A stretch of DNA of 22,394 bases from an uncultured Lachnospiraceae bacterium (GTDB lineage: Bacteria > Bacillota > Clostridia > Lachnospirales > Lachnospiraceae), in the NCBI GenBank assembly GCA_910588295.1, contig CAJUQO010000057.1:1-22394 (forward strand), read 5' to 3'. A program made the translations under genes and the position numbers. Each line of letters starts with the position of its first letter. The stretch's first letter is position 1. Below, one piece after another: positions 1 to 7,018 of this stretch. The notes under the pieces are model-generated. The model was not told where the DNA came from. It saw only the letters and a list, made by a program, of their open reading frames with translations, and searched no databases.

Positions 1-25
1 CGCATAGACTGTTTCAGCAGTGTTA

Positions 26-1393
26 CTATTTCCTACCCAAAAGGACGCACGTCTCCACATGCCCCGTCATTCCAAACATGTCCACACACCTGACCTTCTC
101 CACGCTATACCCCCCGTTCCCCAGCACTTTCACATCCCGGGCCATCGTGGCAGGGTCACAACTGATATACACAATCCTATCCGGCCTCACCCTCAGAATC
201 GTCTCCAGCACCGCCGCGTCACATCCCTTGCGGGGTGGGTCGACGACGACGACGTCTGCACGCAGCCCGCTCTTCTCATACTGTTCGGGCAGTACTTCCT
301 CCGCTTTTCCCACGAAAAATTCCACATTCTCTATACCGTTTAAAGCGGCATTCCGCCTGGCGTCCTCGATGGCCTGGGGGACGACCTCCACGCCCCAGAC
401 CTGCCGGGCACGGCGGGCAAGAAATAAGGAGATCGTACCGATGCCGCAATAGACATCCCAGACGGTCTCCTGACCGGTCAGGCCCGCGTATTCCAGCGCC
501 TGTCCGTACAGTTTTTCTGTTTGACGGGGATTTACCTGATAAAAGGACAACGGCGAGATCTGGAAGGATACGCCGCCGATCATATCGGTGATATAGCCTT
601 TTCCCCATATCGTGCGCACAGTATGTCCGAGAATAACGTTGGTTCTCTCCCGGTTGGTGTTGAGCAGAACAGCCGTCATGCCGGGAATCTCCCGCAGCCG
701 TTCCGCAAGCATTCCTTCCTCCGGCAGCCGATCCCCGTTTACCACCAGACAGACCATAATCTCTCCCGTGGAGAACCCGCAGCGGATCAGGATATGGCGT
801 ACCAGGCCGCTGCCCGACGCCTCGTCATAGGGCGCAATCCCGTACTGTTCCATATAACCCAGCACGATATCCAGAATCCGACGGTTTACCTCCGCCCCCA
901 GCAGACAGTCCCTTTGGGGAATGATCGAGTGGGTACGGCCGGCATAAAACCCGGCCACCACACGGCCCTCCCGATCCCGTCCCACCGGGAACTGCGCTTT
1001 ATTCCGGTAACGCCAAGGACTCGCCATACCGATGATTGGCTCTATAGGAGGGTTTTCTATTCCGCTGATACGGATCAAATCCTGCCGCACCTTATTTTCC
1101 TTGTAGGCCAGCTGTTTTTCATAGGAAAGAGCCTGAAGCTGACAGCCTCCGCAGGCCCGGGCAACGGGACACGGCGCCTCCACACGATCCGGCGACGGAC
1201 TTATGATTTCCATGAGCCGCCCAAAAGCATACTGTTTTTTCACCTTCATCAGCCTTGCCCGCACCCGATCCCCGGGCAGGGCATCCTTGACAAACACGGT
1301 AAAGCCTTCCCGTGTCCGTCCGATCCCCTCCCCGCTGCTGCCGAGAGCCGAAATTTCCAGCTCCAGCTCCTGATTTTTCCTGTATTCTTCCAT
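26..1393 (-). CDS. rlmD: 23S rRNA (uracil-5-)-methyltransferase, RlmD/RumA family
   Basis: This gene encodes a SAM-dependent methyltransferase that makes 5-methyluridine in 23S rRNA. The 455-residue protein is full length for the family. A TRAM RNA-binding domain covers about residues 8-65. Cysteines 75, 81, 84 and 163 fit the 4Fe-4S cluster seen in RumA. The SAM-binding motif is near residues 312-320 (VWDVYCGIG), followed by DPPRKG at 385-390. The catalytic cysteine is C412 in SCDPATMARD, and E447 in HVETC fits the general base. A GTG three codons upstream (1402) is in frame, but the ribosome site GGAAGG touches it and lies about 9 bases from the ATG at 1393, so I chose the ATG. It lies 90 bases downstream of the YhaM-like gene on the same strand. 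Clostridial members may modify one or two uridines, and sequence alone does not settle which. Confidence 0.93.
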   Translation of the reverse strand: MEEYRKNQELELEISALGSSGEGIGRTREGFTVFVKDALPGDRVRARLMKVKKQYAFGRLMEIISPSPDRVEAPCPVARACGGCQLQALSYEKQLAYKENKVRQDLIRISGIENPPIEPIIGMASPWRYRNKAQFPVGRDREGRVVAGFYAGRTHSIIPQRDCLLGAEVNRRILDIVLGYMEQYGIAPYDEASGSGLVRHILIRCGFSTGEIMVCLVVNGDRLPEEGMLAERLREIPGMTAVLLNTNRERTNVILGHTVRTIWGKGYITDMIGGVSFQISPLSFYQVNPRQTEKLYGQALEYAGLTGQETVWDVYCGIGTISLFLARRARQVWGVEVVPQAIEDARRNAALNGIENVEFFVGKAEEVLPEQYEKSGLRADVVVVDPPRKGCDAAVLETILRVRPDRIVYISCDPATMARDVKVLGNGGYSVEKVRCVDMFGMTGHVETCVLLGRK

Positions 1394-1416
1394 AGATCTC
1401 ACCCTTCCGACATCCT

Positions 1417-1468
1417 GACGCTATAACTCCAGCGTCCCACACATCCAGAACCCGGACATAACGTCCGG
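1417..1468. repeat. Two short inverted repeats in the yhaM-like/rlmD gap
   Basis: Two perfect 6-bp inverted repeats sit between the two genes: GACGCT/AGCGTC (1417-1422 and 1431-1436) and CCGGAC/GTCCGG (1452-1457 and 1463-1468). Neither has a T-run on the minus-strand 3' side, so they do not look like intrinsic terminators. They may be processing or stability hairpins in a shared transcript. Confidence 0.4.
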
Positions 1469-1483
1469 CAGACATCACGCGCC

Positions 1484-2434
1484 TTATTCCCCCGCCGTGG
1501 TTTTTCTCAGATTGCTCTCAAAGATCTTATTGTACCCCAGCCATTCCTTCTTGTCTCCCGCATCCAGGAACACTTCCCGGAGAGTCTCCATCCGCGCGTC
1601 CGTATTGTCCGCCAGATTCAGTGCCATGGCCTCCGCCAGCGCCGGTTTTTTCGGCGAGCCATACTCCAGCTCTCCGTGGTGAGCCAGGATGCAATGCTTA
1701 AGCTCGCTCTCCAGCCGCGGCGGAAAACCCGGTATCCCCATCGCCGCGTCATGGATCATCTCCGCTCCCATCATGATATGGCCCAGGAGCTGACCGTTAT
1801 CTGTGTAATCGTTGACCGGAAAAGGGGACAGCTCCCTGGTCTTTCCCGCGTCATGCAGAAGGGCCGCCGTGATCAGCAGATCCCGGTTCAGGAACGGGTA
1901 AGATTTCGTATAATACGCACACAGCTTCGTCACGCTCAGCGTGTGTTCCAGCAGACCGCCCACAAATCCGTGATGGACGGTCTTGGCGGCGGAACTGAAT
2001 TTGAACGCTTTAACAAATTTTGCGTCTTTCACAAACCAGCCGTCCAGCAGCTGCGCCAGCCAGGGATTCTTCACGGAACGGACATAGGCCAGAAGCTCCG
2101 CGTACATTTCCTCCACATTCTGGGAGCTGACCGGCAGATAATCACCGGGACGGTACTCGCCCTCTCTGGCCTTCCGAACCCTCTTGATATTGAGCTGCAG
2201 AGCGCCGGCGAAAGTGATAATGTCCCCGGTCACTTCGATATAATCCAAATCCTCAAAATCCTCGATCCCGTAGGAATTGGGATCCCATATTTTTCCGTCC
2301 AGCACCCCCGTCTTATCCTGTAAAAGCACTGTGTCGTAGGGCTTGCCGTTTTTCGTCATGGCCGACTGCTTATGTTTGCACAGATAAATCCCCACAAGCC
2401 TCTCCCCGTCCCGCAGTTCCCGAATATATTTCAT
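1484..2434 (-). CDS. 3'-5' exoribonuclease, YhaM-like (OB-fold plus HD domain)
   Basis: The 316-residue product has the YhaM architecture: an N-terminal OB-fold nucleic-acid domain (about residues 12-90) and an HD phosphohydrolase domain (about 150-290). HD metal-binding candidates are visible: H164 in LEHT, H194-D195 in LLHDAGK, H219, H252/H253 in AHHGELEYGS and D276 in LADNTDA. YhaM of Bacillus subtilis degrades single-stranded RNA and DNA from the 3' end and is about this length. The ATG at 2434 follows AGAGGAGAGG closely; an upstream ATG at 2479 has no such site and would add 15 poorly conserved-looking residues. It is probably co-transcribed with rlmD. I leave the symbol blank because orthology to yhaM was not tested. 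Confidence 0.88.
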   Translation of the reverse strand: MKYIRELRDGERLVGIYLCKHKQSAMTKNGKPYDTVLLQDKTGVLDGKIWDPNSYGIEDFEDLDYIEVTGDIITFAGALQLNIKRVRKAREGEYRPGDYLPVSSQNVEEMYAELLAYVRSVKNPWLAQLLDGWFVKDAKFVKAFKFSSAAKTVHHGFVGGLLEHTLSVTKLCAYYTKSYPFLNRDLLITAALLHDAGKTRELSPFPVNDYTDNGQLLGHIMMGAEMIHDAAMGIPGFPPRLESELKHCILAHHGELEYGSPKKPALAEAMALNLADNTDARMETLREVFLDAGDKKEWLGYNKIFESNLRKTTAGE

Positions 2435-2485
2435 TTTTCTTCCCTCTCCTCTTTCGGCAATAATAAAATCAGTTATCATACTTCT

Positions 2486-2515
2486 CCGGACGCCCGTACT
2501 GGCATCCGGTTTTTT
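2486..2515 (+). terminator. Terminator-like hairpin with T6, plus orientation
   Basis: The stem CCGGACGCC (2486-2494) pairs with GGCATCCGG (2501-2509) through nine pairs, one of them G-T. The loop is 6 bases and TTTTTT follows at 2510-2515. Read on the plus strand this is a textbook intrinsic terminator, yet no plus-strand gene lies upstream. Read on the minus strand it is a 5' hairpin preceded by an A-run in the leader of the YhaM-like gene. Confidence 0.55.
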
Positions 2516-2519
2516 GCGA

Positions 2520-2547
2520 AATATCCCCTTCGAATGTTCTGTGTCGA
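2520..2547 (-). promoter_or_regulatory. Possible promoter of the YhaM-like gene
   Basis: On the minus strand TCGACA (2547-2542) is 16 bases from GATATT (2525-2520), five and four matches to the sigma-A consensus. Transcription would begin near 2513, directly before the 2486-2509 hairpin, about 80 bases upstream of the start codon. The -10 is weak. Confidence 0.3.
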
Positions 2548-2624
2548 TGACCGATCCTTAACAAGGTTGCTCTTCGGGCATTCCGTACTGCCCCGACGCC
2601 TCCCGGGATATCCCCATAGTTATG

Positions 2625-2671
2625 GAAAACGGGGGTGTTGCGGTATGTATGGCTGCAACATCCCCGTTTTC
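2625..2671 (-). terminator. Long-stem terminator after the HtrA-like gene
   Basis: GAAAACGGGGGTGTTGC (2625-2641) and GCAACATCCCCGTTTTC (2655-2671) form a 17-bp stem with one wobble pair and a 13-base loop. It starts five bases past the stop codon of the minus-strand HtrA-like gene. The GC core is flanked by AAAA/TTTT as in intrinsic terminators. The plus side also has a T-rich tail, so it may work in both directions. Confidence 0.75.
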
Positions 2672-2675
2672 TATT

Positions 2676-4238
2676 TTATACTGCATCGATGGTTACGTCA
2701 AATACTATCTCCACATATCCTTCTACGCTCTGGCGCATGGCGCTGATCTGTATCTTTTTCCCTACGCCGCTGCTTTCCAGGGCCGCATGGAAATCCCGCA
2801 GGGAGCTGATATCCGTGTCGCCCACCTGATAGATCACATCCCCTTTCTGGATACCGGCTTTCATAGCCGGGGAATCCGTCTCCACCCGGTCCACCCAGAT
2901 CCCTTTGGGAATACCGGTCTTCTCGGAAATAGACGCCACCACCTCCTGGCCGCTCACCCCTGCATAGACCAGATCCTCATTGGCGCACAGTTTCTGCACC
3001 AGGGAATGAAGCTCCGCCATGGACAGGCAGCTCACCAGGCCCAGCTCCTTTGTGTCCGTCAGCTTCTGAGCCATAAAACCGATTACCTGGCCGTCCATAT
3101 TCAGCAGCACGCCGCTGCCGTCCTCTCCGGCCTGCATGTTGGTGGTGATCACGCGGTACACATTGTCCGTGACAGTGATATTATTATTAACAGAAGTGAC
3201 AATCCCCCAGGTAATAGCGTCGCTGTAGCCCATAGGGCTCCCGATGGCCAGCACCGGTTGTCCCTGGCTGACGGGCTGTACCCAGCCTATATCCGCCACC
3301 TGGATATCCTCCCTTGTCTTTCTGCTTACATCCTCCGCCATGACCCGCAGAACCGCCAGCCCGGTGGCGTCATCCCGCCGGACATAGCGGGCATCCGCGC
3401 TGTCCCCGTTAAAGAATGTAACCATAATGCGATCCACATCCTTAACCACGCGATATTCCGTCAGGATAAAATATTCTTTATTCCCACCGCTCACGATCAG
3501 GCCGCTCAGCTGTCCCTGGTTTTCGTACGTCTCATTGAACCAGTCCAAATCCTGGGTGATCCCGATGACGGTAACCACCGCGTGCCTCGCCTCCTCTGTC
3601 ACCTGCTGCATTTGTTCGCTGAGAAGCTCTATACTCTCCAGTGTGAGATTTGCCGCAGGCAGTTGGGGGGGCTCCTCCTGCGCCTGGTCTCCTTCTCCCT
3701 CCGGGACTCCGCTCTCCTGGCTTCCCGTTTCCGGCAAACCTGAAGCTCCTGAGCCTTCGGACTGATCCGGCACGGCTTCTTCCCCTTCTCCGTTTTCCGG
3801 AATCTTGGATCCCTGCCCGTCTCCGGAACCTGACGCGCTGTCTTCCCCGGGTGCCTCCGCCCCCTGTCCGCCCTCGTCCGGCAGAGCGCTCCGGGCCGCC
3901 GAAGACACCTCCGCGGCCGCTGATGTTATGGCTGTTGGTGATGTTTCCGCCATACTGCCCGCCGCCGCATCCACGATAGATGATGTGCCCGGAAGCAAAC
4001 CACCGCTGCTGCGTCCCGGAGAAGGGGCTACCGCGGGCGCCACCCGCGGATAAACGAAGGCAAACGTCAACGCCGACATGATGCCGAAAACAAGAGCCGA
4101 TCCCACCAGTATCCCTGCTTTCTTCACCAGCTTACGCTTATCCGGCTTCGGCTTTTTTATACTCTCTCTCAGGAAACTGAATTTACCTTCCCTGTCCTCC
4201 GGCATCTCCGGTTTCTGTGTATTTTTTTCTTCTCCCAT
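2676..4238 (-). CDS. Membrane-anchored HtrA-like protein with PDZ domain, probable pseudoprotease
   Basis: The 520-residue protein has a basic cytoplasmic N terminus, one membrane segment (about residues 41-63), a long low-complexity linker rich in Ser, Gly, Glu and Pro (about 70-195), a trypsin-like fold (about 215-395) and a C-terminal PDZ domain (about 425-515). The fold is recognisable from ILTEYRVV, TGLAVLRV, LAIGSPMG and NMDGQVIGF. The catalytic positions look lost: His of TNxHVV is R263, Asp of TDLAVL is G293, and the GNSGGP region reads GEDGSGVLL (371-379), giving G374, or S375 if one residue is gapped. The family acts outside the membrane in protein quality control; this member more likely binds than cleaves. 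The start has GGGAG 10 bases upstream. A strong terminator follows it, and mutS2 is divergent. Confidence 0.88.
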   Translation of the reverse strand: MGEEKNTQKPEMPEDREGKFSFLRESIKKPKPDKRKLVKKAGILVGSALVFGIMSALTFAFVYPRVAPAVAPSPGRSSGGLLPGTSSIVDAAAGSMAETSPTAITSAAAEVSSAARSALPDEGGQGAEAPGEDSASGSGDGQGSKIPENGEGEEAVPDQSEGSGASGLPETGSQESGVPEGEGDQAQEEPPQLPAANLTLESIELLSEQMQQVTEEARHAVVTVIGITQDLDWFNETYENQGQLSGLIVSGGNKEYFILTEYRVVKDVDRIMVTFFNGDSADARYVRRDDATGLAVLRVMAEDVSRKTREDIQVADIGWVQPVSQGQPVLAIGSPMGYSDAITWGIVTSVNNNITVTDNVYRVITTNMQAGEDGSGVLLNMDGQVIGFMAQKLTDTKELGLVSCLSMAELHSLVQKLCANEDLVYAGVSGQEVVASISEKTGIPKGIWVDRVETDSPAMKAGIQKGDVIYQVGDTDISSLRDFHAALESSGVGKKIQISAMRQSVEGYVEIVFDVTIDAV

Positions 4239-4302
4239 GCGACCATTTCTCCCACAGTACAGATATGCGGCAGCTCAGCCTGGCCGAACTGCTTATTGCA
4301 CA

Positions 4303-4345
4303 GATATAGCTATAGTCTAGCAAACAGTTATGAACGATTTATGAA
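4303..4345 (-). promoter_or_regulatory. Upstream region of the HtrA-like gene with two TTCATAA repeats
   Basis: On the plus strand TTATGAA occurs at 4328-4334 and again at 4339-4345, an exact 7-bp direct repeat with an 11-base period, one helical turn. On the minus strand, the direction of the HtrA-like gene, these read TTCATAA. AT-rich -10 candidates (TATAGC 4314-4309, TATATC 4308-4303) follow, without a good -35. Such spaced direct repeats are typical targets of OmpR-family regulators. The regulator is not identified. Confidence 0.4.
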
Positions 4346-4363
4346 TTGTTTCGGAAAATTAGC

Positions 4364-4392
4364 TTTTCAACCCGGCATTTATAGAGTAGAAT
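4364..4392 (+). promoter_or_regulatory. Probable sigma-A promoter of mutS2
   Basis: TTTTCA (4364-4369), a 17-base spacer and TAGAAT (4387-4392) match the consensus at four and five positions. Transcription would begin near 4399, exactly where the structured leader begins, about 120 bases upstream of the mutS2 ATG. Confidence 0.5.
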
Positions 4393-4398
4393 AAGAAT

Positions 4399-4481
4399 AG
4401 CTGTTCAGGTGCGCGAAATCCCCTCGCCGAAGACGATCTCAAATGGATGTAATATGGTAGCTGTGGGGATACCGAACAGTT
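4399..4481 (+). ncRNA. Candidate structured 5' leader of mutS2
   Basis: Nested, distant complementary segments suggest one folded RNA domain. AGCTGTTC (4399-4406) pairs with GAACAGTT (4474-4481). After a bulged A, GGT (4408-4410) pairs with ACC (4471-4473). After a one-sided internal loop GCGCGAA (4411-4417), ATCCCC (4418-4423) pairs with GGGGAT (4465-4470). The 41-base interior (4424-4464) has only short pairings by eye. I could not match it to a riboswitch or leader class I know. No T-run follows, so any control would more likely act on translation or RNA stability. It could also be a small RNA. Confidence 0.4.
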
Positions 4482-4518
4482 GCAATAGTTACACATAAAA
4501 AACAATGAGGAATATCAT

Positions 4519-6897
4519 ATGAACGATAAATCACTCCACACACTGGAATTTGATAAGATCATTGAACTGCTGGCCGCAGAAGCCTCCTCCGATCTGGGAA
4601 AAGCCCGGTGCCGCGGGCTGCGTCCCGACGATGACCTGAAGGCTATCCGTCTGCGCCAGGCCGAGACCGGCGATGCCCTGTCCCGGCTGTTCCAGAAGGG
4701 AAATCTGTCCTTTGGCGGCGTAGGAGATATCCGGGGCCCCTTAAAGCGCCTGGAGATCGGCAGTATCTTAAGCGCCGGGGAGCTTCTGATGATCCAGCGT
4801 CTACTGGAAAATACGGCCCGGGTCAAATCTTTCGGCCGTCGGGACGACACAGACGGGGAGGCCGATTCCCTGGACGGCCTTTTTGACCAGCTCGAACCCA
4901 CCACGCCCCTGGCCGCGGAGATCCGCCGCTGCATCGTTTCTGAGGAGGAGATCAGCGACGACGCCTCCCCGGCTTTAAAAGACGTGCGCCGGCTGATGAA
5001 AAATACCAACGGCAAGGTACACAGCCAGCTGACTTCCCTGGTGAATTCCGGTCTGCGCACCTATCTGCAGGACGCCGTGATCACTATGCGCAACGGGCGC
5101 TACTGCGTACCGGTAAAAGCCGAATACAAGGGACAGGTGCCCGGCATGATCCACGACCAGTCCTCCTCCGGCTCCACCCTGTTCGTGGAACCGGCTGCTG
5201 TGGTGCGCCTGAATAATGAGCTGCGGGAGCTGGAGCTAAAAGAGCAGGCGGAGATCGAGGCCATCCTGGCCCGTCTGTCCAACGAAGCCGCCCTGCATAC
5301 GGAGGCTCTCCTCTCCAACCTGCAGCTCATGGCCGAACTGGATTTTATCTTTGCCCGGGCCTGTCTGGCCATGCGGCAGAACGCCACAGCGCCGCTATTC
5401 AACGATGAGGGGCGCATCCGTCTGCGCAGGGCCCGCCACCCGCTCATCGAGAAGCATCAGGTGGTACCCATTGACATTACCCTGGGAGATGATTTTGATC
5501 TGCTGATCGTCACCGGCCCCAACACCGGCGGAAAGACGGTTTCCCTGAAAACCGTCGGTCTGTTGAGCCTGATGGGCCAGGCCGGGCTCCATATCCCGGC
5601 GCTGGACCGCAGCGAACTTTCCGTTTTCCGGGAGATTTACGCAGACATCGGCGACGAGCAAAGCATCGAGCAGTCCCTAAGTACGTTTTCCTCCCATATG
5701 ACCAACATCGTCTCCTTTATTGAAAAAGCCGACCGGAGTTCCCTCGTCCTCTTCGACGAACTGGGCGCCGGCACGGATCCCACTGAGGGAGCGGCCCTGG
5801 CCATCGCCATCCTGTCCCATCTCCATGAACAGGGCATCCGCACCATGGCCACCACCCATTACAGCGAGCTGAAGGTCTATGCCCTGGCCACGCCGGGGGT
5901 GGAAAACGCCAGCTGCGAGTTTAATGTGGAGACGCTGCGCCCCACCTACCGGCTGCTGGTGGGCATCCCGGGCAAGAGCAATGCCTTTGCCATATCGGGA
6001 AAGCTGGGTCTGCCGGATTATATCATTGACAAAGCCCGCGATCAGCTCAGCCAGGAGGCGGAATCCTTTGAGGACGTGATCGCCCGCCTGGAGGAAAACC
6101 GTCTGGCCCTGGAAAATGAAAAGAGGGAGCTGGACAAATACCGCGAGGAAGCCGCTGAACTGAAAGAGAAGCTGCAAAACCGCCAGGAGCGGCTGGACAC
6201 CCAGAAGGACCGCATCCTGCGTGAAGCCAATGAAAAGGCACGCACTATCCTACAGGAAGCCAAGGATTACGCCGACCAGACCATCAAGGATTTCCAGAAA
6301 TTCGGTAAAGAGGCCGGCTCCATCCGGGAAATGGAAGAAAAGCGGGCCGCCCTCCGGAAAAAAATGGACAAGACCGAAAAGGGCATGGCCCGTCCGGCGA
6401 AAAAAGCATCTGCCGGACAGGCTCCCAAGAGCAGGGAACTTCATCTGGGAGACATGGTAAAAGTCATCAGCCTGAATCTGAAGGGCACTGTGAGTTCCAT
6501 GCCCGACGGCAAGGGATTCCTCTTTGTCCAGATGGGCATTATGCGTTCCAAGGTACACATCTCCGACATCCGTCTGATCGACGAGCCCGTGATCAACGCC
6601 CCCAGCTTGTCCCGCACCGGCCAGGGCAAGATCAAAATGACCAAATCCGCCTCGGTGGGCATCGAGATCAACCTTCTCGGAAAAACCGTGGATGAGGCTA
6701 TCGCCGAGCTGGACAAATACCTGGACGACGCCTACCTGGCCCATATACCCAGCGTACGCATTGTCCATGGCAAAGGTACAGGAGCCCTCCGCAAAGGGGT
6801 GCACAATTATCTGCGCCGCCTGAAAACCGTAGACAATTTCCATCTGGCCGCTTTTGGCGAGGGAGACGCCGGTGTGACGATTGTGGATTTTAAATAA
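4519..6897 (+). CDS. mutS2: Endonuclease MutS2
   Basis: The 792-residue protein is a complete MutS2: an N-terminal core and clamp region (about 1-310), the MutS-type ATPase, a coiled-coil segment (about 505-640, with many Glu, Lys and Arg) and a C-terminal Smr domain (about 713-792). Walker A is GPNTGGKT at 333-340 and Walker B ends in D413-E414 (LVLFDELGAGTDP). It lacks the mismatch-recognition domain of MutS1. MutS2 proteins suppress recombination, and in Bacillus subtilis one acts on collided ribosomes. The Smr loop HGKGTG is intact at 750-755, but the usual LDLRG motif reads INLLG (717-721), so nuclease activity is uncertain. GAGG precedes the ATG by about 9 bases. It is divergent from the HtrA-like gene and 121 bases ahead of the response regulator. 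Confidence 0.96.
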   Translation: MNDKSLHTLEFDKIIELLAAEASSDLGKARCRGLRPDDDLKAIRLRQAETGDALSRLFQKGNLSFGGVGDIRGPLKRLEIGSILSAGELLMIQRLLENTARVKSFGRRDDTDGEADSLDGLFDQLEPTTPLAAEIRRCIVSEEEISDDASPALKDVRRLMKNTNGKVHSQLTSLVNSGLRTYLQDAVITMRNGRYCVPVKAEYKGQVPGMIHDQSSSGSTLFVEPAAVVRLNNELRELELKEQAEIEAILARLSNEAALHTEALLSNLQLMAELDFIFARACLAMRQNATAPLFNDEGRIRLRRARHPLIEKHQVVPIDITLGDDFDLLIVTGPNTGGKTVSLKTVGLLSLMGQAGLHIPALDRSELSVFREIYADIGDEQSIEQSLSTFSSHMTNIVSFIEKADRSSLVLFDELGAGTDPTEGAALAIAILSHLHEQGIRTMATTHYSELKVYALATPGVENASCEFNVETLRPTYRLLVGIPGKSNAFAISGKLGLPDYIIDKARDQLSQEAESFEDVIARLEENRLALENEKRELDKYREEAAELKEKLQNRQERLDTQKDRILREANEKARTILQEAKDYADQTIKDFQKFGKEAGSIREMEEKRAALRKKMDKTEKGMARPAKKASAGQAPKSRELHLGDMVKVISLNLKGTVSSMPDGKGFLFVQMGIMRSKVHISDIRLIDEPVINAPSLSRTGQGKIKMTKSASVGIEINLLGKTVDEAIAELDKYLDDAYLAHIPSVRIVHGKGTGALRKGVHNYLRRLKTVDNFHLAAFGEGDAGVTIVDFK

Positions 6898-6904
6898 ACC
6901 ATCA

Positions 6905-6981
6905 TGCGCCCCACTGGCGCACCACCACTCAGGAAAGCCGAAACCGGCGCATGGGACATCCTTGAACGGACGCCCCATGCG
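6905..6981 (+). repeat. Overlapping inverted repeats between mutS2 and the response regulator
   Basis: TGCGCC (6905-6910) can pair with GGCGCA at 6916-6921 or with a second copy at 6946-6951. The second copy overlaps CGCATGGG (6948-6955), which pairs perfectly with CCCATGCG (6974-6981). These pairings exclude one another. No T-run follows, so this is not an intrinsic terminator. No convincing promoter is visible here, so the regulator genes may be read from mutS2. Confidence 0.4.
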
Positions 6982-7018
6982 GCGGCGGATTTTCAAAGTA
7001 AGAAAGGGGAGCATAACC

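Noticed and set aside
521..1426. Open frame of about 300 codons on the plus strand, antisense to rlmD
   Set aside because: It runs opposite a clearly identified gene, has no ribosome site, and its translation shows no recognisable domain. Long antisense frames are common in GC-rich, codon-biased DNA. The same applies to 2622-3743, 10250-11467, 13839-15023 and 18389-19477.
4399..4481. Known riboswitch, T-box or 6S/SRP RNA
   Set aside because: I compared it by eye with motifs I remember (T-box TGGNACCGCG, SRP core, c-di-GMP, TPP, glycine and tetrahydrofolate aptamers) and found no match. A covariance scan would be decisive.
6881..7018. Upstream ATG start for the response regulator, overlapping mutS2
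   Set aside because: The extra 46 residues have no receiver-domain similarity, and the GTG at 7019 has a well placed GGGGAG site.
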